Shown here piece by piece: positions 1-8,223 of a stretch of 53,865 nucleotides of DNA (position 1 is its first letter; the number at the start of each line of letters is the position of its first letter). The stretch is from Thermoanaerobaculia bacterium. GTDB lineage: Bacteria; Acidobacteriota; Thermoanaerobaculia; Multivoradales; JAHEKO01. The position numbers were made by a program, and so were the translations under genes. The notes under the pieces are model-generated. The model searched no databases, was not told the DNA's origin, and saw only the letters and a list, made by a program, of their open reading frames with translations. The stretch is from NCBI GenBank assembly GCA_947259195.1, contig CAMYLC010000111.1:1-53865 (forward strand). The letters run 5' to 3'.

Positions 1-1944
1 CAGGACACCGGCCTGAGCCCAGAGTCGGTCGCGACTGATACAGGCGAGACCTGGGTGCCGGTTGGCCAACCTCCGGGCGTCACGGGAGCTTTCGACGAGA
101 TAGGCTGGCGGCAGCGCGTTCACCACTTCAGTCGGCAGGGAGAGCGCCTCTCCCAGGGATGAATGGATGGCAGGATCGTCTGGGGTCGAGGTGCTCGAGC
201 TTTCTCTGGTTGGCTGAAGCAAGCTGCCGCGGGTCTGACCGTCCTCGAGCGCCCGAGCCAGATCGAGAGCCTCGGTGCCGTCCTCGAGGACGACGGCGTT
301 CTCGAGCTCCCCAAGGTACAAGTCGAGGCTCGCTGTCCATTCTTCGGGCACTTTCAGACTGTCGCTGAGGAATGTCGGATCTTCCAAACCGGCCTCTGCG
401 AGAGACTTCCGGACCGCGGCTCGGCGCCTGTCCTGCTCTTCTGACAATTGCGCAAGAAGCCGCTGGCGCTGACTGAGGTCGGTGAGCTCCTGCTCGAGCT
501 CGTCTTGCCTGCCGGCCAGCTCCGACTGGCGTCCCTTCAGCTCTTCCAGCCGAGCCCTCTGTTCACCGATGAGGCCCTCCTGCTCTTCTACCATGGAGCG
601 CAGCTCGCTGGTAGATCCTTCAGTCTCCCTCAAGTGCTGGTCGGCCTTGGCGACCTCGAGCGCCTTCTTCTCCAGCTCCTGTTCGACATGGCGACTCCGC
701 AGCTTGCCCTTCTCACGCTCGACCTGTTCCTGATGCAGCCGATTGCGGAGGCCCGAGAGCTCATTGATGGAGGAGAGAAGTCGGTCGCGAAGCGCAGCCT
801 GCCGTTCCTCGGCTTCTTGGGTCAGGGCCTCGATCTGGGCTATCCGGGATTCGTCCTCGTTGACCTCGGCCTGCGCCCTCTCCCGCTCCGCACGCAGTTG
901 AGCCACCCGCTCCTGGCGCTCTGCGAGACCGGCCTCGAGCTCTTGCAGGCGGACCCTGCGCTCCTCTCCTGTAGCACGGCCCGCTGTCACTCGTTCAGTG
1001 AGCTCTTGCAGTCGCTCCCTGGAGCCTTTGATGAACTCTTGTTTGCCTTCGATGGTGGCGGCGAGGTCGGCGACCTGGCTGTGACGATCGGCAAGCTGTC
1101 GGGAGAGTCTCTCGAGCTCCTCCCCGGCCTCTGTCTGGGTAGCCTCCTGCCGATGCAGGGCAGCAGTTTGTTCACTTTCGCGACTGACCAGTTCCTCGAT
1201 CTGGGAGCGGTAGTCTGCGAGTCGGAGCTGCAGGTTGGTCCAGCGGCCTTCCAGAACCTGCCGGAGCAGACGGTTGAACTCCTCTTGCCTCTCGCCGTAG
1301 CGGCGGGCTGCATTGGATTGTCTCTTGAGTGAGCGAAGCGCTCGCTCCACCTCGGAGACGATGTCGTCCAGGCGGGCCAGGTTGGCCTTCGCTTCCTCCA
1401 ACTTGATCTCAGCCAGCCTTCGCCGTTCCCTGTAGCGGGTGACTCCGGCGGCCTCCTCGAGCAATCGACGGCGCTCCTGGGGCTTGCCGGAAAGGATCAT
1501 GCCGATCTTGCCCTGCTCGATCATCGAGTAGGCTCGGATCCCCAGCCCTGTGTCCATCAGGAGGTCCTTGATGTCCTTCAGGCGGACGACTCTGCCATTC
1601 AGCAGGTATTGGCTCTCACCGGTCCTGTAGATGCGGCGCCCGATGCGGATTCGACCGTCCTCGGCATTGGCAAAGCCGTTGTCGGTGAGAAGCTCGAGAT
1701 TGACCTCGGCCATGCCGAGAGGGCGGCGCGATTTGGCACCGGCGAAGATGACGTCTTCCATCTTCTCGCCGCGGAGGCTCTTGGCACTGCGCTCGCCCAG
1801 CACCCAAACGAAGGCGTCGGCGATGTTGCTCTTGCCGCATCCGTTGGGCCCTACGATCGCGGTCAGCCGACCCGAAACCTCCAGGTTCACCGGATCGACA
1901 AAGGACTTGAAGCCCGAGAGCTCGAGGCGGTTGAGCTTGAACAT
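1..1944 (-). CDS. smc: Chromosome segregation protein SMC, N-terminal part (cut by window edge)
   Basis: SMC ATPase that compacts and segregates the chromosome with ScpA/ScpB. Read on the minus strand from ATG at 1944-1942, 648 codons remain open to base 1, so the C-terminal half lies outside. The start MFKLNRLELSGFKSF is family-typical. Walker A GPNGCGKS is at residues 32-39, followed by the family block LMDTGLGIRAYSMIEQGKIG. A long Glu/Arg/Leu-rich coiled coil fills roughly residues 160-510. The last visible residues (SLPTEVVNALPPAYLVES region) look like the start of the hinge. The gene diverges from the pyr genes, with a possible promoter at 1970-1999. Identity is near certain; only completeness is limited by the window. 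Confidence 0.96.
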   Translation of the reverse strand, partial: MFKLNRLELSGFKSFVDPVNLEVSGRLTAIVGPNGCGKSNIADAFVWVLGERSAKSLRGEKMEDVIFAGAKSRRPLGMAEVNLELLTDNGFANAEDGRIRIGRRIYRTGESQYLLNGRVVRLKDIKDLLMDTGLGIRAYSMIEQGKIGMILSGKPQERRRLLEEAAGVTRYRERRRLAEIKLEEAKANLARLDDIVSEVERALRSLKRQSNAARRYGERQEEFNRLLRQVLEGRWTNLQLRLADYRSQIEELVSRESEQTAALHRQEATQTEAGEELERLSRQLADRHSQVADLAATIEGKQEFIKGSRERLQELTERVTAGRATGEERRVRLQELEAGLAERQERVAQLRAERERAQAEVNEDESRIAQIEALTQEAEERQAALRDRLLSSINELSGLRNRLHQEQVEREKGKLRSRHVEQELEKKALEVAKADQHLRETEGSTSELRSMVEEQEGLIGEQRARLEELKGRQSELAGRQDELEQELTDLSQRQRLLAQLSEEQDRRRAAVRKSLAEAGLEDPTFLSDSLKVPEEWTASLDLYLGELENAVVLEDGTEALDLARALEDGQTRGSLLQPTRESSSTSTPDDPAIHSSLGEALSLPTEVVNALPPAYLVESSRDARRLANRHPGLACISRDRLWAQAGVL

Positions 1945-1969
1945 GGCGCAAAGGATCCCTTGGCGGCGG

Positions 1970-1999
1970 AGGATAGCAGAGCCCATCGACCTACCACAA
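1970..1999 (-). promoter_or_regulatory. Possible sigma70-type promoter for smc
   Basis: On the minus strand TTGTGG (1999-1994) is followed after 18 bases by TATCCT (1975-1970), about 25 bases before the smc ATG. The matches to consensus are partial (3/6 and 4/6), so this is a candidate only. Confidence 0.35.
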
Positions 2000-2109
2000 G
2001 GCCTTGGGGTGCCGGAGACGGTACGGCACGAGATCTGGTGGTTGCCGTTCAGGTGCCGCCCTGGCTCCCGGGAGCTCTCGCACGGCATCGCATCGGTGCG
2101 GTGCTCAGG

Positions 2110-2139
2110 TTGACACCCGAGACGCGGGCGGCATACCAT
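2110..2139 (+). promoter_or_regulatory. Promoter of the pyrR-pyrB-pyrC operon
   Basis: A perfect -35 TTGACA (2110-2115) is followed after 18 bases by TACCAT (2134-2139, 4/6 to consensus). Transcription would begin near 2146, only about 17 bases before the pyrR start. A strong Shine-Dalgarno GGAGGG lies at 2151-2156, six bases before TTG 2163. There is no room in this leader for a classical PyrR antiterminator/terminator. Confidence 0.6.
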
Positions 2140-2162
2140 GCCAGCGATCTGGAGGGCTCGCC

Positions 2163-2714
2163 TTGTCAGGCGAATTAAGGCTCAAGAAGAACGTTCTCAG
2201 CGAACAGCAGATGGCACGAATTCTCCGCCGCATGGCCGGGGAGATTCTCGAGCACAATGGGGGTGTCGAAGGACTCATGCTCGTCGGCATCCGGACTCGA
2301 GGTGTGCCCATGGCCGAGGGGCTGGCTGCCGAGATCGAGCGCTCCGAGGGGCACAAAGTGCCGATCGGTGTCCTGGATATCACTCTCTATCGGGACGATC
2401 TCTCCGTCATCGCTCCACAACCGGTGGTCAAGGAGACCCGTCTCCCGGGACCGGTGGAAAACCAGACTCTGGTGCTGTGTGACGATGTTCTGTACACGGG
2501 CCGGACGATTCGAGCGGCGCTGGACGCTCTGACCGACTACGGTAGACCGAAAGCAGTGCAGCTGGCAGTACTGGTGGACCGTGGACACCGCGAGTTGCCC
2601 ATTCAGGCTGATTTCGTCGGCCGCAAGATCGCCTCCGATCCAGATGAGGTCGTAGAAGTCCGCTTCGTCGCTACCGACGGGGAGGACAAAGTCATGATCA
2701 TGGAACCCGAGTAG
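2163..2714 (+). CDS. pyrR: Bifunctional pyr operon regulator / uracil phosphoribosyltransferase PyrR
   Basis: PyrR proteins bind pyr mRNA in response to UMP and also have uracil phosphoribosyltransferase activity. The PRPP-binding loop DDVLYTGRT lies at residues 107-115, and the GIRTRGVPMAE block is near residues 42-52. I choose TTG 2163 as the start because GGAGGG lies six bases upstream and it gives 183 residues, the normal family length; the open frame further upstream is not PyrR-like. It is the first gene of pyrR-pyrB-pyrC and ends six bases before pyrB. Its presence implies feedback control of pyrimidine synthesis, but the predicted 5' leader is very short (see findings). Confidence 0.95.
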   Translation: MSGELRLKKNVLSEQQMARILRRMAGEILEHNGGVEGLMLVGIRTRGVPMAEGLAAEIERSEGHKVPIGVLDITLYRDDLSVIAPQPVVKETRLPGPVENQTLVLCDDVLYTGRTIRAALDALTDYGRPKAVQLAVLVDRGHRELPIQADFVGRKIASDPDEVVEVRFVATDGEDKVMIMEPE

Positions 2715-2720
2715 ACACCG

Positions 2721-3662
2721 ATGACACAAGAGGGATGGAGCCGAAAGGACCTGGTTGGAATCGCGGATCTTTCGCCGCAGGAGATCCAGCTGATTCTGGA
2801 CACGGCCGAGTCGTTCAGGGAGGTCTCGGAGCGTCCGATCAAGAAGGTGCCGACGCTGCGCGGCAAGACGGTGGTCAATCTCTTCTTCGAGCCATCGACT
2901 CGGACGCGCTCCAGCTTCGAGATCGCCGAGAAGCGGCTCTCGGCTGACAGCCTGAATTTCTCTTCGTCCAGCTCCTCCCTTTCCAAGGGCGAGAGCCTGA
3001 TCGATACGGCCCTCAACCTCCAGGCGATGGCGCCGGACCTTATTGTTATCCGGCACAGCCACCCCGGCGTCCCGCACATGCTCGCGGCGCGGCTTCCGTC
3101 AGGTGTCATCAACGCCGGCGACGGAGCCCACGAGCATCCCACTCAGGCACTTCTCGATGCCTTGACGATCGTGCAGCACAGGGGCCGGTTGCAAGGCCTC
3201 AAGGTCTCCATCGTCGGCGACATCGAGCACAGCAGGGTGGTGCGCTCGAACATCCATCTTCTCAACAAGATGGGGGCCGAGGTCACGCTGGCGGGGCCGC
3301 GAACCATGATGCCGGTAGAGGTGGAGAAGTTGGGCGTCAAGACGGTCTACACCCTCGACGAGGCTATCGAGGGTGCCGATGTGATCATGATGCTGCGCGT
3401 TCAATTGGAGCGTCAGTCCCGCATGGCCTTCCCTTCGACGAGGGAGTACTTCAATCTCTTCGGCCTGACCCGTGAGCGACTCAAGCCGGCCAAACGAGGC
3501 GTGATCATCATGCACCCGGGACCAATGAACCGGGGCGTCGAGATCGCCAGCGATGTCGCCGATGGTCCCTACTCGGTCATCTTGGAGCAGGTTGCCAATG
3601 GAGTGGCGGTGAGGATGGCGGTTCTCTATCTGCTGGCTGGCGCCCTGCAGGAGGCAGAATGA
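2721..3662 (+). CDS. pyrB: Aspartate carbamoyltransferase catalytic subunit
   Basis: Condenses carbamoyl phosphate with L-aspartate to carbamoyl-aspartate, the committed step of pyrimidine synthesis. It is 313 residues, normal for the catalytic chain. The carbamoyl-phosphate motif STRTRSS is at residues 59-65, the active-site loop containing Lys89 follows, and HPTQALLD begins at residue 139. The C-terminal [11 protein letters not shown] block is also present. The start ATG 2721 follows pyrR closely, and the stop overlaps pyrC as ATGA (3659-3662), so the two are probably translationally coupled. No pyrI regulatory chain is in the window; a dihydroorotase-associated form is possible, as in bacteria with adjacent pyrB and pyrC. 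Confidence 0.97.
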   Translation: MTQEGWSRKDLVGIADLSPQEIQLILDTAESFREVSERPIKKVPTLRGKTVVNLFFEPSTRTRSSFEIAEKRLSADSLNFSSSSSSLSKGESLIDTALNLQAMAPDLIVIRHSHPGVPHMLAARLPSGVINAGDGAHEHPTQALLDALTIVQHRGRLQGLKVSIVGDIEHSRVVRSNIHLLNKMGAEVTLAGPRTMMPVEVEKLGVKTVYTLDEAIEGADVIMMLRVQLERQSRMAFPSTREYFNLFGLTRERLKPAKRGVIIMHPGPMNRGVEIASDVADGPYSVILEQVANGVAVRMAVLYLLAGALQEAE

Positions 3663-4948
3663 AGCTGGTCGTACGAGGCGGAAGGGTGGTCGATCCCAGC
3701 CAGGACCTGGATGGCGACTTGGAGATTCTCATCGAAGACGGCTGCATCGCGCAGATCGACAAAAAGGTCAAGGGTGTTCGCGGTGCCGAGGTCTACGAGG
3801 CCCATGGAATGGTGGTTTCGCCTGGGCTCATCGACATGCACGTGCATCTGCGTGAGCCCGGTCAGGAGTACAAGGAGACCGTCAGAACCGGGACCCTCGC
3901 GGCTGCGGCTGCGGGCTTCACCTCGGTTGCCTGTATGCCTAATACGGCTCCAGTGATCGACAACCGATCGATTACCGAGCACGTGATGAAGGAGGCCAAG
4001 GAGGCGGGTTTCGCCAGGGTCTTCCCCATCGGGGCAGTCAGCAAGGGCCAGAAGGGTGAGGAGATGGCGGAGATCGGAGAGATGGTTACGGCCGGAGCGG
4101 TCGCCGTCTCCGACGATGGATTCCCGGTTTCCAATGCCGAGCTGATGCGCCGGGCGCTGCTCTATGCACAGCACTACGACATTGCCGTGATTCAGCACGC
4201 CCAGGACCTCGATCTGAGTGCTGGCGGCGTCATGAACGAAGGCGAATGGTCGACGCGCCTTGGCCTGCCTGGTGCGCCAGGCAGTGCGGAGGATGTGATG
4301 GTGGCGCGCGATGTCTTGCTGGCGGAAGATACCGGGGGCCGGTATCACGTTGCCCATCTGTCGACCGGTCGCAGTCTGGATATGGTGCGTCGCGCCAAGG
4401 CGCAAGGTCTGGCGGTGACCTGCGAGGCGACCCCGCACCACCTTCTGCTGACTGACGAGGCGGTAAGCGAGAGTGGGTTCTCCACCAACACCAAGATGAA
4501 CCCTCCATTGCGATCCGAACGAGATCGGGAGGCGTTGCTCAATGGCCTGGCAGACGGCACCATCGATGCGATCGCCAGCGATCATGCGCCGCACCATGCG
4601 GACGAAAAGGACGTCGAGTTCAGCGCCGCGCCTTTCGGGATCATCGGGTTGGAGACCAACCTCAGTGTCTGTCTCGATCGCCTCGTGAGGCCGGGCATCA
4701 TCTCCCTGAATCGCCTGGTGGAGCTCTTTACGGTTGGCCCTGCCCGGGTCCTCAACCTGCCGGTGGGTACCCTCGTCCCGGGTGCTCCTGGTGACCTGAC
4801 GGTGTTCGATCCCAACCGACCCGTGACGGTCAGAGCCAAGCGATTCCGCAGCAAGGCTCGCAACACCCCATTCGAAGGCTGGCGGCTGCGAGGTCGGCCG
4901 GTCGCCACGATCCTCGGTGGAGCCGTCTTGGCTCGTCCCAAAAAGTAG
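3659..4948 (+). CDS. pyrC: Dihydroorotase (type I)
   Basis: Zinc amidohydrolase that cyclises carbamoyl-aspartate to dihydroorotate. It is 429 residues, typical of class I bacterial enzymes. The metal-binding HVHLREPG motif is at residues 61-68. QHAQD (middle), a CEATPHHL stretch and the ASDHAPHH block near residue 305 carry the remaining metal and catalytic residues. The C-terminal [11 protein letters not shown] segment closes the composite beta domain. The start ATG overlaps the pyrB stop by four bases. It is the last gene of the visible pyr operon; carAB, pyrD, pyrE and pyrF are elsewhere. Confidence 0.96.
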   Translation: MKLVVRGGRVVDPSQDLDGDLEILIEDGCIAQIDKKVKGVRGAEVYEAHGMVVSPGLIDMHVHLREPGQEYKETVRTGTLAAAAAGFTSVACMPNTAPVIDNRSITEHVMKEAKEAGFARVFPIGAVSKGQKGEEMAEIGEMVTAGAVAVSDDGFPVSNAELMRRALLYAQHYDIAVIQHAQDLDLSAGGVMNEGEWSTRLGLPGAPGSAEDVMVARDVLLAEDTGGRYHVAHLSTGRSLDMVRRAKAQGLAVTCEATPHHLLLTDEAVSESGFSTNTKMNPPLRSERDREALLNGLADGTIDAIASDHAPHHADEKDVEFSAAPFGIIGLETNLSVCLDRLVRPGIISLNRLVELFTVGPARVLNLPVGTLVPGAPGDLTVFDPNRPVTVRAKRFRSKARNTPFEGWRLRGRPVATILGGAVLARPKK

Positions 4949-4990
4949 GGCGAAGCAGTCGGGGTTCAGCCGCCGGACCATCGCCTCTGC

Positions 4991-4996
4991 GATAAT
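4991..4996 (+). promoter_or_regulatory. Candidate -10 box 7 bases upstream of the suhB-like start
   Basis: GATAAT preceded by TGC (an extended -10 arrangement) ends seven bases before ATG 5004, so transcription would start at or next to the start codon. No convincing -35 or Shine-Dalgarno is visible. The same spacing occurs at cinA (46307-46320). Confidence 0.4.
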
Positions 4997-5003
4997 GCGG
5001 AGC

Positions 5004-5834
5004 ATGCATGATGAGCTTCTTGCAGCGGCGGTGGCGGCGGCCCAGGCTGGCGGCGAGGTTTTGCGCCACAGGTTCGGAGACAGCGCGCTCGATGTCAGAG
5101 CCAAGTCGGAAAACGACTTCGTGACCCTGGCTGATCGGGAGAGTGAAGAGGCAGTGTTGGCCAGCCTCGGCGATCGGTTTCCCGAGCATCGTGTCCTGAG
5201 CGAGGAAGCCGGTTATCGGGGAGGCAATGCCAGCGAGTTCGAGTGGATCGTGGATCCGCTCGACGGCACCACCAACTTCCTGCAGGGATTGCCCACCTAT
5301 GCGGTCTCGATCGCCTGTCGAAAGGGGGATCGGATGCTGGTGGCAGCCATCTTGGCTCCGGAGCGGGGCGATCTCTTCACCGCTTCCCATGGTGGCGGCG
5401 CCCAACTGAATGGCCGGGAGATCAGCGTCTCCAACCGAGAAGGCTTGAGGGGGGCTTTTCTGGCCACGGGTTATCCATTCAAGGCCAAAGCAGCCCTCGA
5501 TTTGTACCTCGATATCTTCCGCGACGTCTTTCTCGAGGCGCGGGCCATTCGCCGCTGCGGTGCTGCGGCCCTGGACCTGGCCTACACCGCTGCTGGGATC
5601 TTCGACGGCTTCTTCGAATTCCGCCTGTCAGCGTGGGATGTGGCTGCTGGTAGCCTCCTGATCGAGGAGGCGGGAGGTGTTGTGGGCGATCTGGACGGGG
5701 GTCGAGATTTCCTGCGCACCGGGAATCTGTTGGCAGGAACGAGAGGGGTGCAGGCGGCCCTCGTCGATGTCCTCGGGCGGCACGCCAGCGAGGCCGATTT
5801 GGACTCTCTTGTGGAAAGGCCCGCTGTCGGTTGA
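5004..5834 (+). CDS. suhB: Inositol monophosphatase family protein
   Basis: Mg-dependent phosphatase of the inositol monophosphatase/SuhB family (substrates in the family include myo-inositol-1-phosphate and related sugar phosphates; SuhB also joins transcription antitermination complexes). It has 276 residues from ATG 5004. Metal-binding motifs are the Glu pair in LSEEAG (about 66-70), WIVDPLDGTTNF at residues 81-92, and the C-terminal AWDVAAGSLLIEEAGG. ATG 4995 is an alternative start three codons upstream. The gene lies 55 bases after pyrC and may have its own promoter. Exact substrate cannot be told from sequence, so the symbol is family-level. Confidence 0.88.
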   Translation: MHDELLAAAVAAAQAGGEVLRHRFGDSALDVRAKSENDFVTLADRESEEAVLASLGDRFPEHRVLSEEAGYRGGNASEFEWIVDPLDGTTNFLQGLPTYAVSIACRKGDRMLVAAILAPERGDLFTASHGGGAQLNGREISVSNREGLRGAFLATGYPFKAKAALDLYLDIFRDVFLEARAIRRCGAAALDLAYTAAGIFDGFFEFRLSAWDVAAGSLLIEEAGGVVGDLDGGRDFLRTGNLLAGTRGVQAALVDVLGRHASEADLDSLVERPAVG

Positions 5835-5867
5835 GAGGAGTCGTGCTAGGGTCTGTCCGGAGCCCGT

Positions 5868-6926
5868 ATGGCTGACGAAATCCCCGATCGGGAGCCTGTC
5901 CTCGAGATTCAGTTCCATCCGGCTGGGATCCGCCGCGGTGTCGGTTATCTCTTTCTGACGCGGCGACATAGCCGATTTCTCACGGTGCTGGGAGGAGCGC
6001 TTCTGCTCCTCATTCTCTTCGGTCTTGTCGTAACGCCGAGCGTCGTCGCAAACCGGTTTCGCTTGGCCAGGTATCGTCAGCTGGCAGAGGAGCGGAGCCA
6101 GCAGGGCCGGCGGTTGGAACAGCTCACTTCCGAGCTCGAGGAGCTGGCGTCATGGGGTGAGGAGCTGCACCTGAAGACAGGCCGCATCCTTCTGACCTAC
6201 GGGTTGGACAACGAGGATTCGATAGGTCAGGGAGGGTTTCCCTACAGCACCCCGGATCCGATTGCCACGATCTACGCAGATGCTGTCCAGCATGGTCAGG
6301 GCATGAAGGCCCAGGTGAGCGAGCAAGTGGCCGTGCTGGGTACTTTTCTCGACGAGCTGGAGACCTTCGAAACGGCCCACAACGAACAGGTCAGAGTCAC
6401 GCCTTCAGTCTGTCCACTGGCGGAGAGGGAATTCGTGCTCACCAGCCCGTTCGGTCGGCGACGAAGCCCGTTCACGAAACAGATCGACAACCATCCTGGG
6501 CTGGATCTGGCGGCCACGACCGGCACCCAGATTCGGGCTCCCGCCGACGCCGTGGTGGTCTTTGCCGGTCGGTATCCAAGCCGCCAGAGTGTCTCCTGGT
6601 GGAGGTATGGCAACCTCGTGGCGCTGGCTCACGGCGAGCGCTTCATTACTCTGTTCGGGCACTGTGACGAGATCCTGGTCAAGAGTGGTCAGGAGGTGGC
6701 ACAGGGTGAAGTGATCGCCTCTGTGGGCAACAGCGGCTGGAGTACCAGTCCCCACCTGCACTACGAGGTGCGCAGGAAACAGGAAGACGGTAGGTTCCAG
6801 CCTGTGGATCCCAGGATCTACATTCTGGATCACCGATGGCGCGACGAAGAGCAGTTGCTGATCAGGTCTCGGCAGGCTCCCGACCTGTCCGACTTCGAGC
6901 CGTTGCCTCGTCTCATTGCGCGATAG
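5868..6926 (+). CDS. Membrane-anchored M23 (LytM) metallopeptidase
   Basis: Predicted peptidoglycan endopeptidase of 352 residues. A cytoplasmic N-terminus is followed by one membrane segment (about 38-58), a coiled coil (about 65-105), a linker, and a C-terminal M23 domain (about 185-320). The zinc and catalytic residues appear intact: HxxxD at H209/D213, H265, and HxH at H296/H298 in SPHLHYEVR. The catalytic domain would lie in the periplasm. An extended -10-like TGCTAGGGT (5844-5852) and a GGAG precede ATG 5868. Its neighbour is a bactofilin-like gene; bactofilin and M23 genes are paired in several bacteria, where they set cell shape. Catalytic competence is inferred from the motifs. Confidence 0.9.
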   Translation: MADEIPDREPVLEIQFHPAGIRRGVGYLFLTRRHSRFLTVLGGALLLLILFGLVVTPSVVANRFRLARYRQLAEERSQQGRRLEQLTSELEELASWGEELHLKTGRILLTYGLDNEDSIGQGGFPYSTPDPIATIYADAVQHGQGMKAQVSEQVAVLGTFLDELETFETAHNEQVRVTPSVCPLAEREFVLTSPFGRRRSPFTKQIDNHPGLDLAATTGTQIRAPADAVVVFAGRYPSRQSVSWWRYGNLVALAHGERFITLFGHCDEILVKSGQEVAQGEVIASVGNSGWSTSPHLHYEVRRKQEDGRFQPVDPRIYILDHRWRDEEQLLIRSRQAPDLSDFEPLPRLIAR

Positions 6927-6964
6927 GTGATTAGAAGCCGCCACCGACCCGGGAGCGTACAGCG

Positions 6965-7759
6965 ATGTCCAAACAGCTCTTGAGTAGTAAGACCCCGACC
7001 ATGATCATTCCCCTGGGTACCGAAATCCAGTCGGACGCCCACGGCCAGCTCAATATACGAACGCCTGGGAATCTGGTGATCGAGACCTCGGGTCACTACG
7101 GAATCCTCGAGTCACTGAATGGCTCCATCCGAATCGAGCCTGACGCTGACGTGGAAGCCGTTCAGGTGCGCTGTGCCGAAGCTTGCTACGTCCAAGGAAG
7201 CTTGACCGCCTGGAAGGTCTCGGCGCACTCGCTGCAGCTGGAAAACCAGGCCAAGGCCAGTATCGTGTTGCAAGACACGAAGGAGCTGTCCATTGGCAAG
7301 GGCGCGCAGTTGGTTGGGAACTTCTCGTCCGAGAAGGAGCTCTTCGTCCTGTTCTCTCGCTTCGCCGGCCAGTTGAAGGCGCTACCTCTGTTTGCCAGAC
7401 GGGGCTCGGAGACACCTGAGCTGACGGAAGGCAACGACGCCGAGACCGTGGCCACACCGACGGTTCGCGTGTCGGACGAGATCGTTGAAGAGCCCGAGGC
7501 CAGCCTCGAGTCGGATTCAGAGCTTCCAGACCCGCTCTTCTTTGCCCTGATCCTCCTCGAGCGGGAGTTCGCTCGCTCGGCCTATGGTCCGACCTCCCAA
7601 AGGGTCATCGAGGAGCTCATCAAGCTGCTGCAGGAAAGGGACCTGGAGGCACTTGGCCTGACCTACCGCACGCTGTGTGGACGCATCGTCGAGCCGGGAG
7701 GTGATGTCCGGCGGGCCTTCGATCTGATGGAAACGTACTTCAGCTCGCCCTCGGCATGA
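6965..7759 (+). CDS. Bactofilin-like polymer-forming protein with a helical C-terminal extension
   Basis: A 264-residue protein with no signal peptide. Residues about 15-130 show short repeating strands with alternating hydrophobic residues and turn glycines (for example NGSIRIEPDADVEA, then AQLVGNF). This is the ladder pattern of a right-handed beta-helix as in bactofilins (polymer-forming cytoskeletal proteins). An acidic linker follows (about 155-185), then a helical C-terminal domain of about 80 residues. It lies between an M23 peptidase and a small membrane protein, and its stop overlaps the next gene as ATGA (7756-7759). The bactofilin call is from pattern and context, not a diagnostic motif, and the helical tail is unusual for the family. 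Confidence 0.55.
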   Translation: MSKQLLSSKTPTMIIPLGTEIQSDAHGQLNIRTPGNLVIETSGHYGILESLNGSIRIEPDADVEAVQVRCAEACYVQGSLTAWKVSAHSLQLENQAKASIVLQDTKELSIGKGAQLVGNFSSEKELFVLFSRFAGQLKALPLFARRGSETPELTEGNDAETVATPTVRVSDEIVEEPEASLESDSELPDPLFFALILLEREFARSAYGPTSQRVIEELIKLLQERDLEALGLTYRTLCGRIVEPGGDVRRAFDLMETYFSSPSA

Positions 7760-8214
7760 GCGCCCTCGTACGGGCGCAGAAGGTGGCCTTTTGGATTGCC
7801 GTGGCCAGCGCCACCCTGGGATTCGTCACCAGTGCCGGGTGTGGACCATTGCCGGAGCTGCCGGGAGGACTCGCCCGGTGGCTTCACCCGGTGCTCCTGG
7901 CGGTGGGAATCGTGGCGGGCCTCGCCGCCGCCGCCCGCAATGACGAGATCGATCGCACTCGCTGGCAGGTGGTCGAAGATCCCATGCTGACGAGCGACGA
8001 GCGCGACTATGCTCATCGCCATGCCGAGCGCGAGCGAAGATGGGCTTCCACCGCGTTTTTGTCGGCCCCCCTCATGCTGGGGTACTGGATGGCCTACCAG
8101 ATCGAAGGTGAAGGGCGTCGCCTCGACGCGCAGTTGCTGCCGCTGACCGCCGTGGTCGGTTGCGTTATTGGCTATCTGGTGACGAGTCTGCGGGCGCGCG
8201 GCCGACAACCCTGA
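7756..8214 (+). CDS. Small integral membrane protein of unknown function
   Basis: A 152-residue protein with about four hydrophobic segments (approximately 10-28, 43-60, 95-112 and 125-143). Between the second and third is a charged cytoplasmic-type loop rich in Asp, Glu and Arg (RNDEIDRTRWQVVEDP region). I do not recognise a family. Its ATG overlaps the stop of the bactofilin-like gene by four bases, so it is probably translated with it and could anchor or position that protein. It ends nine bases from the convergent GspE-type gene. Confidence 0.75.
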   Translation: MSALVRAQKVAFWIAVASATLGFVTSAGCGPLPELPGGLARWLHPVLLAVGIVAGLAAAARNDEIDRTRWQVVEDPMLTSDERDYAHRHAERERRWASTAFLSAPLMLGYWMAYQIEGEGRRLDAQLLPLTAVVGCVIGYLVTSLRARGRQP

Positions 8215-8223
8215 GCCACAGGC

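Noticed and set aside
448..1332. 294-codon plus-strand frame at the window start
   Set aside because: Leu-rich shadow of the SMC coiled coil on the opposite strand; no start context or motif.
3626..5104. 492-codon minus-strand open frame opposite pyrC
   Set aside because: Antisense shadow of pyrC, whose metal-binding motifs are all present; the minus translation is His/Arg-rich and not protein-like.
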